Shown piece by piece: positions 1-37,114 of a DNA stretch of 64,000 bases. The stretch is from Ecdyonurus torrentis (lineage: Eukaryota > Arthropoda > Insecta > Ephemeroptera > Heptageniidae). The notes under the pieces were generated by a model. The model was not told where the DNA came from, ran no database searches, and saw nothing but the letters and a program-made list of their open reading frames with translations. The position numbers and the translations under genes were made by a program. Each line of letters starts with the position of its first letter. Position 1 is the first letter of the stretch. Location: positions 13,477,855 to 13,541,854 of the forward strand of contig OX439127.1 in the NCBI GenBank assembly GCA_949318235.1. Direction: 5' to 3'.

Positions 1-382
1 TTATGAAAGTATGTTTTCCTATGTGAAATTATAATTTTATGAATCTGTTATATTTAATGTAGCAATAAATGTTAATGCATTTTATTGTTTTAATATAAAT
101 TTATATCAATATTCAGCATTGAATGCTAAATTTTGGCTATACCTAAATCTAAAACTAACTTACTGACTTGCAAAGTAGTTTATGCAAATGTTTTTTGTTT
201 TTTTTTCCTAGCATGGTCATATAAGCAGATTTTGTTCATTCTAGAAATACATATTTATAATTAGCTTGTTCTTTGGAATAGGTATATTTCATATTTTTCT
301 TTTACCTCTAATAACTTTTATTTTTTATTCAAGCTAATGTGATATAAAAAAGTGAGAAAACGAACATTCTGGTTTATTGCAG
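1..382 (+). other. intron of Pdpr (5' part outside window)
   Basis: This stretch precedes the first visible Pdpr exon and ends in a clear acceptor (pyrimidine-rich run then GCAG at 379-382). It is AT-rich, with T runs, and I see no coding potential in it. It is inferred to be intronic because the exon at 383 starts in mid-protein. Confidence 0.7.
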
Positions 383-1578
383 GTGGGACGTGATTATGGT
401 GCTCGAAATGTTGGATATCTGACCTTACGTTTCTTACGTATCGAACGATTTGTTCCATTCTGGGCTGAGGAGCTTGATAGTGTAACTACCCCATACGAAG
501 TTGGTAGAGGATACAAAGTCAAGCTTGATGTAAGAATCCTCTGGTGACATCTAATACACTATTTACTAATTAGCACACTTGCAGTACAGTATATTATAAT
601 AGTTGAGTGGGCCAAAAAAAAAAAAAAAAAAAAAAAAAAACTATCAAGTTCTTGCTGTTATTGCGAGTAGAAGGAAGGTTGTTTCTGTTCATATAAATAT
701 TTATAAAGTACAAAAAACTGAATTCAGATAGGCTAAACATAATAAAGTGTGATTGGGATGCAATTTTGAAATTGCATAAATGAATTGATGAAAATAATTT
801 TTACATTTTGTTCGTTGTTAGTTGTAAAACTTTCATTTTTTTTCTTCCATTTAGTTGTTATTTTATTTATTTATTTCAGAAAGAGTACTTCATTGGAAAA
901 TTTGCTCTTCAAAAGCAAAAAGCCCAAGGAGTTTACAAACGTTTAGTAATGTTTCATCTGGATGGAATAGATCCAGATAGAGATACCTGGCCTTGGGGTG
1001 GAGAACCAGTTTATCGCAATGGAGAATACGTTGGTTCTGTGACATCAGCAGGGTATTATTATTTATTTATTTATGTATTTGTCAACTAAAAACAGGCTTG
1101 CGCCCAATACATTGGCGGTACACTCACAAGTCACAAGTCAGTACAAATAATCAAAGAATTACAATTAAAGTAAAAATAACACGCATGCACATATACATTA
1201 AATTAGAATTACAGATTATATATTAGTAACATACAGTATTGCTTTTCAACATTCCTATTATACAAACTTTATTTTATTATTTTACTATTTTTCAATGAAC
1301 ATTTATTATAATTTTTCAATTTTAGGTATGGATTTACAGCTAATAAACTTGTGTGTTTGGGATTTGTGCGTAATCCTAATCGTGAACCAGTAACACCAGA
1401 ATTCTTGTCAGCACGAGACGCTCTCTATGAAATAGATATTGCAGGTGTTCGAGTGCGAGCACGTGCACATATTCACCCACTTCCATTACCTACCATGGGA
1501 TCACAAAATAAGGCAGCTCATCTTCGATATCAGCCAAAAGTCAGAGAAGCAGTGGTTAGTGCAAAAGCAACAGCATAA
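383..1578 (+). CDS. Pdpr: pyruvate dehydrogenase phosphatase regulatory subunit, C-terminal part (partial)
   Basis: Exons 383-529, 880-1052 and 1326-1578 join in frame (phases 0, 2) to a TAA stop and give the last 190 or so residues of a mitochondrial flavoprotein of the dimethylglycine/sarcosine dehydrogenase family. The C-terminal aminomethyltransferase-like (GcvT) region is visible, with motifs such as GRDYGARNVGYLTLRFLRIE, GVYKRLVMF, WPWGGEPVYRNGEYVG and KLVCLGFV, and a final YEIDIAGVRVRARAHIHP. The WPW-GEP-YRNG-YVG stretch and the GVYKRL motif fit vertebrate PDPR better than sarcosine dehydrogenase. In mammals PDPR regulates the phosphatase that reactivates the pyruvate dehydrogenase complex in the matrix. 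The FAD-binding N-terminal two thirds lie upstream of the window. All introns are GT-AG. The alternative is another member of the same dehydrogenase family, which I consider less likely. Confidence 0.88.
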
Positions 1579-1950
1579 TTATTTAGTCCTGCATCTTCAA
1601 TCTTCATTCATCTTTTTTTCCTAAAGAATAATAATAACACCATCGTGTAATATTTCATTTGTTAATTTTAACCCATATGTCCCATGCTTGCCCCCCACCC
1701 CTTTCCCCCTCCCCCTCCCTTTCTATTTATATTGTTTACTTTTATGCAAGTATATAGTAGTGTTATATTTATTAAGAAAGGAGTGGAGTGGAAAGTTTAT
1801 ATATACACTGATGTTAGAATATTAACTATAATGTCTTATTACTACTTCAAATATAATGTTACCTACATTTGGCTAGGATGATATGGAAGTAAAAATGCAA
1901 GTTGCGACAAAATTTAAGACTCTCTTAATATATGTGTATTAGAATTATCA

Positions 1951-1956
1951 AATAAA
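1951..1956 (+). terminator. candidate poly(A) signal of Pdpr
   Basis: AATAAA lies about 370 bases after the Pdpr stop codon on the same strand, followed by a T/G-rich stretch. It is the first canonical hexamer after the stop that I noticed. In DNA this AT-rich a chance match is possible. Confidence 0.4.
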
Positions 1957-2275
1957 TGTTTAATATGTTCCTCATTGGTGATTTTTATTTCTAATGAAGT
2001 ATAGTCATTCTTTTGTGAGCAAAAACAGGGTTTATTATGATCATATGGGCTATAATACCATCGTCATCAATACTGTATACCCCTATTTTGTTCACTTAAC
2101 TAGGGTAATCTTCCTGTTACCTGTTCAAAATGACACCTCTATCCTATATCATGACCAAAGCTGTATTAATGTAAGTATATAAAGCACGTATATGATGGCA
2201 CTATATCCTGATCATATAATATATTAGCTGTCGGCTGTTTCCTGATTGTGAAGTTACTCTATAATATTAACAGAG

Positions 2276-2511
2276 TATATCGATGTTGTTGCGAGCAATA
2301 TGTGTAAGTCGTTATTTGTCACACGTGGCAATATGTGTATTTTGTTTTTTATCAAGCTAAGCAAAATGTGTAAGTCGTTTCCGAACGTTATGTAGATGGC
2401 ACTCGACTATACATATATATTGCTTTGCATGACAAAAAACGAGATACACATATGGCTACATGTGACAAATAACGCCTTACACATATTGCTCGCAACAACA
2501 TCAATATATTA
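2276..2511. repeat. foldback element, tandem-unit family, copy 1
   Basis: The left arm (TATATCGATGTTGTTGCGAG, then CAATATGTGTAAG) is repeated inverted at the right end (CTTACACATATTGCTCGCAA, then CAACATCAATATA). Inside the arms are degenerate units built around ACACATATTG or ACACATTTTG with spacers such as CATGACAAAAAACGAGAT. A longer relative lies at 49990-50290. It has no coding capacity and looks like a non-autonomous element. Confidence 0.7.
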
Positions 2512-3433
2512 TATAATAATTATTCATATTGCACGGCCCTCTATAGGGCAGACCAGTCTAAATTTGTTTATATACATATCATGACTCTATAGTCACTCTA
2601 TAGTGATATAGATTAGACCTCCACAACTTTCTATTCTGAAATATATACTTCTCTTGCTTCCTTCGGGCAGTCTAAATGTATTACCTAGCTGTATAGCCTT
2701 TAGTAAATGGACCACTTTACCAGCCACTAACAATGAAATGTTTTTTATTGTTGCAACAAAAGATAAAAGTGAAAACAATTTCTCCATAAGAAATGCATTC
2801 GGGAGTATAGAGGGGAACGACGTCGGCCATTAGATTCAAACTTTTCTCTTCAAAAAAATCTGGAATTTTGCACAATATGATACTTCAGTTTGAGACAATT
2901 TCAAATATAAAAAAAAAAATTGGGGGGTCACCGTGCAAATTAATTTTGTATGATTTTTTGAAATTTTAAGCCCATATAAAGGTCCAACGTTAATTTCAAT
3001 ATTTTTATTCTTTTTTTCGGGACAGTCATAATAAACATCATGAAGTTTTTATCACGGCTATGTGTGACCCTTGGCTACACAATGACACCAAATTTAGACT
3101 CAAAACACTTCTAGATTTTGAGATATAAGGTCGGTACCCTACTCCCTTAAGAATATTTCAAATTATTTTAAAAAGTTCATTCATTGCAAGTGGTCCAAAT
3201 TGCTTTAATTATATAAATACTTTTATATATGAAGTTGTTGTATAAGGTAAATAAATTATCTTCTGAGAGATATATATGTATGGGGGTGTCGATTGAGATA
3301 GCGACAGAGTATTCCCGCGTACCTCAGAAAGTGCGCAGATTTGGAAGACATAATATGTATAATAGTATAATCTTTTTTTTTTTTTTATCGGTTGATATTT
3401 ATGTACATATCAGTAATTGCGTTACTTGAACAG

Positions 3434-3720
3434 TTTAAATTACTTTCGCGCGCTTGACGTAGGTGCTGCTCAGCGCTGTTCTGAACCGTGAGTAAAATAA
3501 CAATTTGTACTGTATGTACGACCGTACGGCACTCGACGGCACTGCCATTACCATACCATTATACATACTCTATACTGTTTACTGGCTGGGTAGGGTACTG
3601 GAAGCTGGAAGGGGGAAGCAGGGAAGCACTGCGCTCAGTGCACACTGCACAGCAGTGCACAGGCAGCAGCCAGCAGTGCACAGAGTGCACAGGACCACTG
3701 ATCAGCTGGGTTAAATGCAG
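3434..3720 (+). promoter_or_regulatory. possible Neurl4 promoter / 5' untranslated region
   Basis: This is locally the most GC- and CpG-rich DNA near the Neurl4 start (TTTCGCGCGCTTGACGTAGG near 3443). It contains a possible donor, GTGAGT, at 3488, which could end a non-coding first exon. A cluster of GTGCAC and CAGTGCAC repeats follows at about 3634-3690. The role is inferred from position and composition only; no TATA or initiator was identified. Confidence 0.3.
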
Positions 3721-3902
3721 GAGGTCCAGAAAAAATTTTGTGTTTTCATTTTCATGAGAAACTTTTGTGAATATTTGAGAACTTTCTGACTCCACCAGTT
3801 TAGTAACTCCAAATAAAGTGAGTCTCAATTATCTGAGAAGGCTAAGGGCCCTTCCATTTTTGTTGGGCCCGAGGCTGCAATTAATATTAGCATTGTCAAA
3901 AT

Positions 3903-20863
<16,961 letters not shown>

Positions 20864-21317
20864 ATGAATTAGGGTGGTCTGTGCATTTATTGCAGGACAG
20901 TTTTAGAGTTCAACAATTTACACCTAATTCTGCTAAGAAAAATTGTCACTTTAAATCATTACCTTTTTTATATAATTTTTTTTTTCTGCCATAATTAAAC
21001 AAAGTCAAGAAAGAAAGTGCAGGTTTTGATTGTGTAATTACTATTATTATTATTTTTAGAAAACTGTTTACTATAGATTGAATGAATGCAAAATACATGA
21101 ATTAAGTACGTGTATGGTTGGATGAAATATTAAATATAATATGTTGTAACAATACCTATATTTAATTGCTTGCCAGTAGTTATGATTTTATTATTAATTG
21201 TTGAATAGTTTAGCATCGCATTTTTGTGTGACTTAATATATTATATGTACCAAATGTGTAATCATATTATATCCAAACATTGAGTGTTAACTAATTGCTT
21301 TTTTTCTGTTTTGTTGA

Positions 21318-21323
21318 AATAAA
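21318..21323 (+). terminator. candidate poly(A) signal of Neurl4
   Basis: AATAAA about 455 bases after the TAA at 20861-20863, preceded by a T/G-rich run. Placement assumes the short last exon is correct. Confidence 0.35.
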
Positions 21324-22692
21324 AGAATATAAATTTTCTCAATAACTAATTTATTTATTTTATGCCTATCAATACTATCATCATTCTAGGAATAGACAGA
21401 GAAAAAATAAGCATTTATATCACAAAAAACTTGATGGGACTTACATAAATAACTTTAGTTTGTCTCAAAACCCAACTGTAGCTCCGTAACAGTGATCAGA
21501 AATTTCGATTTATGCAACCTGCACAACATTTTCATACTAATTTTGCATGTTTCTGACGTCATAAACATGAATAGTCATGGAAATTGCATACTTTACATTA
21601 TTTTCACGTTCTCTCATGAGGCTACATTAACATTCTGGTAAATATTGTCAACAGTTTTGAAAATCCCATTTCAAGTTTTTTCATTAAAAAGCACATGTTG
21701 TTTTATGTGGTATATGGCTTTCTGGGTATAAATACTGGTATAAAAGTTTATTTTGGTCCGTATAAAAATCAAAGGAACCAAAAGCTGTCTCACACACACA
21801 TACACACACGCACATCTTTAGTGTTCATAGTCAAATTATAATACCAATTCACGCAAATAATAATAAAATACTTATATACGGTTTTCACTATAGAGTAACA
21901 TGTTTATTGCAAATGATACAAGTTTTACATAGCATATAATACAAATATAATAAAATCTTCTAGAGATATGTATACTGCTACAAAATTCAACGAGACTAAT
22001 AAAATATTGACTTCAGGAGCGTACTCGTTTTTAATGCATTTTAATTAAAAAAAAAAAGTATTGTACATATGGTGAAAAAAACAAAGATAAAGTGTCGATC
22101 TGAAATCAATATAATTGAATAAAATATTTCGGCACGTTTTCATACGCAATTTCATATGTCGAAACATTTTAATGACGATTAATACATTCTTGTATTACCT
22201 ATTAAATTACAATATTGTAACTTTTTTATGTGCTTCTTGCAACGTATACAGTATATATTTGCAATATTTCTATTTGAAGTGCCTTTACAGTACACGTTTT
22301 AAATTTTAAAGCTATCATTGAAGAAGTTGCAATATATATAAATTTTTTTTTTTTTTAGTAAGGTTTTGGTTACATCTAAAAGCGCCTGGTATTAAATTAG
22401 TATGCATGACGGCATCGATGCTTTAATTATCTACAAACTAAAAAAAATAATAAATAAAATAAAATTTGATTAATAAATATTTTAAATATTACTTTGGGAA
22501 GTAATCATAACACAAAGAATTCCAAAGAAGTATTAAAATTAACATAATACGTATCATGTAAAACGTCAAAGAGTGTTGTACATGCAAACATTAATAATTT
22601 ATATGTACAATGTTGTTATTATTATAGTTTTATATAATCTTTTTTTTTTTTTTTTTTTTTTTTTATCTGTGTAGTATAATATGAAGCTATAT

Positions 22693-22838
22693 ATTACGAG
22701 TTCGTCAGATGCAAAAGAAGACTATTAATATCTACTTTTTGCTGTTAGGTGTAATTTACATCTAACATGTAATTAATAGCCTTTAATTAAAATAGTAGAT
22801 ATAGTCTGATCTTTCAACTGACGAGTACTCATGATACC
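22693..22838. repeat. foldback element in the Neurl4-Gbeta spacer
   Basis: ACGAGTTCGTCAGATGCAAA with AGACTAT...ATCTACT is mirrored by AGTAGATATAGTCTGAT...CTGACGAGTACTC. The arms are roughly 45 bases with mismatches. No second copy was seen in the window. Confidence 0.55.
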
Positions 22839-23116
22839 AATAAAGTGTACCATTAAAGTTTTTTTTTTCTCTCTTATTCATATTTATATTTGAGTTTCAA
22901 GTCGTTACAACGACTTAACTTGAAGAATCCAAATAATAAACGGAGCTATGCACAATTAAGTTCAGTATACAAATTTGACGTCAATTTTGTGAAAAAGAGC
23001 AAAAATTGCAGTGAGTGTATTTCACGTTGTAATTAAAATAATGTTTGTTTTTTTATTTCCTACCACTGATAATATATAAGGAAGAAATATGTTCTTCGTT
23101 TTGCAATTTTATATCC

Positions 23117-23122
23117 TTTATT
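23117..23122 (-). terminator. candidate poly(A) signal of the Gbeta gene
   Basis: TTTATT on the plus strand (AATAAA on the minus) lies about 107 bases past the Gbeta stop codon. A second candidate is at 21903-21908. Either could be used. Confidence 0.4.
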
Positions 23123-23228
23123 TCTCATACACTTTACAATGAATGAAACGAGTAGATAATATAGTGGTAGCAGTGGATTAAATTTTTAATCACAAGCGCG
23201 AAATGACATTCATCGATTTATCTGCAAC

Positions 23229-30385
<7,157 letters not shown>

Positions 30386-31499
30386 TTCGTATTAATAATA
30401 ATACGTTAAACTTTGCACAATAATCAACAGCTCACTAAAAGCTATGCGGTGAAACCGCTCTTAAAAGACTATAAAAAAATAACTTGAAGGATAACAATGA
30501 TAAAAAATGAAGAGCTACTATCATGAAGACAGTGAGACTTATACTGACAGTTTCCGCGGTAGAACGCGAATGCTACCTGACACTAAAAAGCTTGCTATAC
30601 TCTAGTCGAAGCCTCGTGACAAATAGATCCCATTAACAATTGGTCGATGCTATAGGCAAGTCGCGTGCCCTTACACTTAATCCTGTTACTATCATTCCCA
30701 GCAGAAGCTTAGTGTTAACAAAAGTATGCAGGAAAATAGAACGGGGAAATTGTTGATTATTAAATTAAGAATATTTATTTAGTATATTATATAAACCCTT
30801 GCATTTCATTCAAGTACTTATGTACCTAATAAAGATACTATTATTATATAGTACTACTACTACACATATATTTCTTCGGTTCATTATTACGTCGCGACTC
30901 ATGACATTGATTGTAAGCTATAAGCTATTGATTGTGAACAATTAAATCTCTTGTTAGAAAAATGTATACAATGAAAGTAAAATTAAAGAGGAATATATAT
31001 TATTTTTATTTATATACAGTATATCGATTATATTTCAAAGTGTGTATTTATGTAAATTTTCATTGTTGCTATTTAGTTTAAAAATGATCGTTTATTTGCT
31101 TTATTCTATATTAATATAGAAATAGATTTAATATAATGTGGCTATATTGCATATCGGATTAAGCATGATATTATATATTTATGTTCATTACAATGCGTAT
31201 CATAGACATGCGTATGCTATATTATGTCAATACGCAAATTTTGAATTTAAATATAATTATCAAATTTCAATAAATAAACTTTTATTATTAATATAAAGTC
31301 AAAGATATGTGCTTGCAGAATTTTAGAATTACAATAATAGTGAATGATAAAGATGGTTAAAATTTTAGATTTCGCACTGTACAATTTTCTCATCATTCGA
31401 ATTGTTATAAAAATCTAAGTATCTCTGAATTTTATAAAATTAAAATTTTAGATATTCATAAATCCTATCTTCGATAAAATATTTATTTTACAGATGAGC

Positions 31500-31612
31500 C
31501 ATGCATTTTTCTCAGATATAAGATTTATTTATTGACCCATGCATGCGGTCATAGTAATAGGTTGTTACAACTAAATGCGTTGGTCTTGTCGGAAATTATT
31601 TACAGCTTTAAA
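31500..31612 (-). mobile_element. retrotransposon 3' tail, reverse copy 2
   Basis: Read on the minus strand it has GACAAGACCAACGCATTTAG, TTGTAACAACC, TATTACTATGACCGCATGCA and GGGTCAATAAATAAA. It matches the arrangement at 28310-28497. Confidence 0.5.
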
Positions 31613-32147
31613 ACAGGCATTGCTGAGAATATCCAAGATATTAACAGTACTCCAAAGCATACTTAAGAAAAAGCATAATATAATAGAAACAAAATAAAAT
31701 AAAAAGAGATATTGACAACGCTTAATCAGTATACGTAATTGCAAATTTGAATGTGAAGTTTGAGTCAGCCCGTCAAATTTTGCGTCCGGGGGTAGACTTT
31801 AAAAACGACCCCATAAAAAAACATTGTTATATTATTTTTTAAATATGTCTGAAATATTTTCTGTAACATAATATATATATAATATATATATTAATGTATT
31901 AAAAAAAAAAAAAAGAAAAAAGAAAGGAAAATATATCATGCACTCAATGCGCATTCACGGGGTTGCATAATCAAATTTTTGTTTTCTAGTAATACTTTTC
32001 AGTACTAATAATCATATAAACTATTGAGAACGAATTTGCAGATAATGGGCAAGAAAAAGTGAGTTCATAATCTTTGATTTAATTATAAAAAAAAGCAATG
32101 TTTGTCATGTCACCAGTGTTGTAACGATCTAGCAACTCTCACAGGTA

Positions 32148-32303
32148 CCAATTAAAAAGTGAGGCATATTTCAAATCCAGAGTGTTATTGGTACATTTTA
32201 AAAAGAACGCTATATTAGCTATGTTTTTCAGCCAAAAAAAGAAAGAAAATCTCTTCAGGAACAAATTAAAAAGTGTAGGATATTTCAAATCCCAAGTGTT
32301 AAT
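32148..32303. repeat. local direct duplication
   Basis: CAATTAAAAAGTGAGGCATA with TTTCAAATCCAGAGTGTTA (32148-32190) recurs as CAAATTAAAAAGTGTAGGAT with ATTTCAAATCCCAAGTGTTA (32262-32303), about 114 bases apart. It looks like an old tandem duplication. Confidence 0.65.
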
Positions 32304-33734
32304 ATTTTCTATATAGAACAATATTTATGCAAGAAATTATATTTAAAAAATACAAATATATTCATGCAGCGGTTTCTTTTTTATATAAATTGGAGAAGAA
32401 AAAATTCAAATTTTTTTCTTCTTTTTATGCAATATGTTTTGACAGAAAAAATGTCAGAATAGAAAACATTTTAATCTTGCTTTTATAGATCAAATGATCT
32501 TTAGACCTGATCTTCATTTGATCGTCTTGTGTTTTTGTAATCTTAATCTGATTGATCAAAGTATTGATCTGATCTTGATTGAAAAAAAAGTAGTCGACTA
32601 CAACACATTTTATGTCATTAAATAATAGTAAAAGAAAAACAAAGCAACTTGCCATTTAATAAATATTAATCCCTGTATCGCGTGAAACTTGTTTGTTTGT
32701 TTTTTTCGAATATAATATTTTTTAATTGCAAGTTGTTGTTTTTTTACGTCTTTTTGTCGCTGTTTTGCGCCCTTAGCCCTTGCACCGAGGGGAAATGTCC
32801 CCTCGTCCCTCTCTGTTGGGCCACCATACTGGGTACTTCAATATCAACACCATCAATTTTGGAAATGGGATACAAAAATTTAGGTCGAATGTAATATTTT
32901 TTAAATATCAATCTTTTTTTAAAAAGGTTCTGGAATAAAGTGTCATAGTGTGTTAACATTTCTTATTGAAGACGGTAAATTATCATATATTTTAGGTGTT
33001 ATTTAATAGAGCTCTTTTCAAATAAATTTGATGTATGTTTTGGGACTGATAATTTATGCTTTAGTGGCGCGTATTGTAATTATGTGTATCACTGTTATTA
33101 CTAGGGTTACTAGGGTTATTGCGTTTGAATACAGCACAGACAAGGATAAAAAGTAGCAGAATGGTTAAAGTTTTTATTTTATAAAACTGTCCACGGTAGG
33201 AGTCTAGGCTAGGTATCGTAAACTTGCTATAATATAGTTCTTATTGTTTGTTTTTTTATTGTTTTTTTTTAACAATTTCTTAAAATTTTCTTCCGTCCCC
33301 CAAAACATAATATTTAAATTTACATGTGTATAAAATGAGCATAATAAACCATCAATAATATAGACTGTGACACAACATTTTTAATTGAGAATAATGCAAA
33401 ATTAGCCGAAATATCTGGATCTAGTCGTAAAAAAAACTTCCAGTATGTTCATCTATTTATAATAATAAAATATATAATTTATAAATAGAAACAGAAAAAA
33501 ATGGGTATATATACGTGCAAAAAGTTATAACATTATTATTATTTTTTTTGTGTAGCAGGAAAGTATGTTCAATCAACCGTTAAATGTATAATTGAAACAG
33601 CATGGTTGATCTGGAGTGAAAATAAATATTATAGATTTTGAACTTTCAGTGGTAGGACTTAAAACGGTAATTTTCTTTTGCGTAATTTTGGATTTAATTA
33701 GAATGAATATTAATTTAAGGATTGTTTATTAAGT

Positions 33735-33800
33735 GAAACAGACGTAACATCTTATGTGTAATGTTACTATAAACTACCTGTGTCTATAATAAATAAATAA
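33735..33800 (+). mobile_element. diverged retrotransposon 3' tail, copy 3
   Basis: GTTACTATAAACTACCTGTG and TCTATAATAAATAAATAAAT correspond to the end of the element at 28310-28497. Only the last 65 bases or so are recognisable. Confidence 0.4.
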
Positions 33801-33923
33801 ATATATATTATAAATATTATTTTAAATATAAATAACACAAATATGCCGGAATGGGTATATAGAACACATTCAAGATCACTTGCATGGCTGGGCACTTTAC
33901 TATTTTATTATTTATCTTTTCTA

Positions 33924-34045
33924 ATGGTCTGTTTACGAGAAGCAAAATATTTGCACTCAATATATACAATAAATTTGATATAATCCATGGAATTTAATGG
34001 ATATTGTATGCAATCAATTTATTGCACTCACGGATGAGAAAACAC
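33924..34045. mobile_element. possible MITE of the GGxCTGTTCACATG family
   Basis: ATGGTCTGTTTACGAGAAGC with AAAATATTTGCACTCA at the left and ATTGCACTCACGGATGAGAA at the right resemble the other copies, but with more mismatches. Confidence 0.35.
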
Positions 34046-36839
34046 TAGATATGTCAAAATTTTAAGAGGTCGCCAAGCCATCAATCACAAAAGAGTTTTG
34101 ATCAAAAGTATAAGTTTCTACCACATTGAAGGTACCAAAAGGTACAATTGCATTTTGAACCGATATTTTATTTCAGCTGTTGGTCATAGACTTTTGTGCA
34201 AAAATGTAGTTACATTCTAACTCTTGATTGTAGAGGGAAATCTCCAAAAATTGAAACTTTGTAATTATATTATTAAAGCTATAGTAGTTCATCCATAAAT
34301 GCAATTAAAATTAAAAATTCTGAAGGATCACAAATAATTAACTTTTTTTCCGAGTGTATTTTTTATATTCATTTATATACTTTATATTATACTTATTTAT
34401 ATACTTATTATTCATTTATATATACCCTCTATTATTTAAGAATAAAAAAAAATACAAGAAAATTGGGGGGGGGGGGAATATTAATTCAAACTTCCTTATA
34501 CATTTCTTCCGTCATAGTTTTATATAATACAACTACTATCAGAGCTTAATTTTTTGCCTTAAAGTGAGACAGTTTTAGTTTATCAAAAAAATATTTACAA
34601 ATATACTTAACAACTACGACACCAATAATCACATTTACATAACATAATAACGTTTTTTTTTTTTTTTTTTTTTTTTTCATTTCATCTTTGTCATTATTTT
34701 TAAAATGCCTCAATTGAGTAATTATGTTATATAGTATTTTTATAGTTTTATTTTAGTTCTCTTTTTAACAAAATTATATTCAGTTTGTTTTCTCATATCT
34801 GAAGGCACATTATTGTAAATGTTATAAATGAACTCAGACATTTAATTTTCGTCCACTCTACTATAATATATGTCTAATTTAATCAGTTTTTGTCAGTTTT
34901 GGTGAAAATTGCATCCAAGTAATTATACTTCAAGTACCATGACATGTAGGAAACATAAATAATTTCTATAACTTTTTGAATTAAAAATAATTTACATTCT
35001 TTAATTATTTAACAAATCTTTATTTGATTTTTAATTTACTCATTTTACATATTTATATTGCGTTTACATGGTTCATTTGTAAAATTTTATAGTGCGGATT
35101 ATGAAATTTTCGTGGACTCAAAACGAAATTCATATATTTATATTATATAGTTTCAACTTTATAGCTTCTCTCTGCATTCTTCTCTTCTTAAGCTTTCTTA
35201 TTTGCGCAGTAATTAAAAATAATGTGTTTCTTTTGTCAATCAATACTATTATGTTATTGTCTCTTAAATATACTTAAATGAAAATACATTACAACGCTGA
35301 CAAAATTTAGGTCAGAGTCACATTCACATTAGGCATTCCTATTAAATATAAACCAAATTTATTATTAAAATGTATAATTCAAACACCGATCCCGCAGACT
35401 GCGTTGCTAATTGTTTATCCGGAAATAAAAAATAACAAAAACTGGACCTTTTAATTAAATTTAAAGCAGATATAACTGTATACAACAATGAATTTAGCTG
35501 CACTGCTGAAACTATTTATATGAGTTGCAAATATATTCATTCTTTGTGGCGTTTATTGCTAATGTCAATATAATGTACAAATTAGTTCTGCAGAGTGATT
35601 TAAATTATATTATTATTTTACTATACCTTGTTGATTCTACGTATTTTAGGATTTCTGAGTAGCTTTTTTATTAATACATACTGTATAAATGGTGTACTGT
35701 ACATTTCTACGTACTCTTGCTGTCATTAATTTTTAATGAGATTTTGAAATTGGAAACTGCTAAAGAAAAACTATGCACTATCCTTTAGATATAAATGTGA
35801 TTATATGCCACAGTGTTACATATAATATTATACAAAGAACACAAAATATGATAAATGGTTAATAAGTTTGATAGACGTAAAAGGTAAGAAGGTTGAAGCA
35901 GGGGAAAGAAATTTTATTTATAGATTCCTGGCTGCTTTATATATTTTTCAAATTATCTTTCTAAATGCATATTAAATTATTTTCAAGTTTTGTTTTAAAG
36001 CAGTTTTTGTATAAATAATAAAAAAATCTTTACACTAAGGTCGTTATAAAGAGTGTATCAAATATAAAAACATCCAGAGCAAAATTTTATGCTATTTTAT
36101 TCCAGAGTTTATTATTTGCGAACTCACGTTCTTTGATTTCGGGACCAAAGCTATAGAAATTTGACTTGTTTTGTCGTTATGTTTAGGCCATAAGTTTGCT
36201 ATATAATCGTTTTTAAAGGACCCCTTTAACCGCATTTTCTTTATAAAAGTGCCAATTTGACAGTCTATGTTACCTATTTTGCGGGCTCTATTTATTTTTA
36301 TTTATTTTTTTTTTGTTGCTGTAGATGTAAACAAGCAAAATTTAGATCATGTGATAAAAAAAAAAATAATAAAAGAAAAGTGATTCCTGCATGCATCATC
36401 GAAAGGAGGCTTTGTCATGAATTGGAGCGAAACATCACAGCTAGGTGAATGGAAAACGTGACAAGAATCAGTCGCACCTGTCAGTCAAATGAGTCTATAT
36501 AGCATTAAAAAAGTGTTTACTTGGAAGAACTATAGATCTTAGAGCTCTATTTTCATATACAAATTAAAATTTTAGAAACTAACTTCCCATTTGTATTATT
36601 TTTATTTATTCATTTAAAGTTATTTATCAGTATTCACGTTACTTAATCTCTTACTTATTTATTAATGTATATGGACACGTTTATTTTACACATGTGCATA
36701 TTTTGGATAACCATTATGATTGGATATTTTTCAATGGTTAAATATTAATTTATAACAATTAAGTTAAAAGATCAGCAGTTTTTGTGTATAAAAATTTGGA
36801 TAATGTGTTTCTTGTAGATTCTGTTTCAAAGCGTTCATT

Positions 36840-37114
36840 AAAATTAGAGTTGAACGATTCTCTTTAGCCTGAAGTAACATCACGGGTCATGCTTCCCACG
36901 AAGATAAGAAAAGGTGAGAGCATTCATTGTTACGCGCGACTTACGTTTAATGAAAACTTTTTTTGTAAGTTTTGGCAAAGGACGTATAGTAGTACCATGC
37001 GCAGCACTGCTCGGCAGCACGGCCTACTGCCCACGAAGCTCGTTATCAAGTGCGACTCTTGAGGCAGAGTGATCACTTTACGTGTGTCTTTCACCGTGTC
37101 AACATCCGACAGCA
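36840..37114 (+). promoter_or_regulatory. Plod 5' UTR / proximal upstream region
   Basis: Composition is more balanced than the surrounding DNA, with CpG-containing stretches such as TTACGCGCGACTTACG and CATGCGCAGCACTGCTCGGC, directly before the Plod start codon. No TATA box or defined transcription start is claimed. Confidence 0.3.

Larger units (their letters stand above)
1579..3902. other. Pdpr 3' UTR and Pdpr-Neurl4 intergenic region
   Basis: About 2.3 kb between two genes on the same strand. It contains the likely Pdpr 3' UTR, a foldback element at 2276-2511, otherwise anonymous AT-rich DNA to about 3400, then a more GC-rich stretch (3430-3720) before Neurl4. I found no convincing gene; the short frames here show no recognisable protein. 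Confidence 0.6.
20864..23228. other. Neurl4-Gbeta convergent intergenic region with both 3' UTRs
   Basis: AT-rich DNA between two genes whose 3' ends face each other. It holds the candidate Neurl4 poly(A) signal at 21318, the candidate Gbeta signal at 23117 (minus strand), T/A homopolymers and a foldback at 22693-22838. No further gene was recognised. Confidence 0.65.
30386..37114. other. intergenic region between divergent Gbeta and Plod
   Basis: About 6.7 kb holding the upstream regions of both genes, which point away from each other. It contains retroelement tails (31500-31612, 33735-33800), a direct repeat (32148-32303), a possible MITE (33924-34045), a G run near 34466, and poly(T) near 34660. 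DNA next to each start codon is less AT-rich (about 30540-30700 and 36840-37114). I found no convincing gene; the short frames do not resemble known proteins. Confidence 0.6.

Noticed and set aside
32480..32590. Cluster of GATC/TGATC motifs
   Set aside because: Several TTGATC/GATCAA words occur but with no regular spacing or inverted structure convincing enough to call a repeat or a regulatory array.
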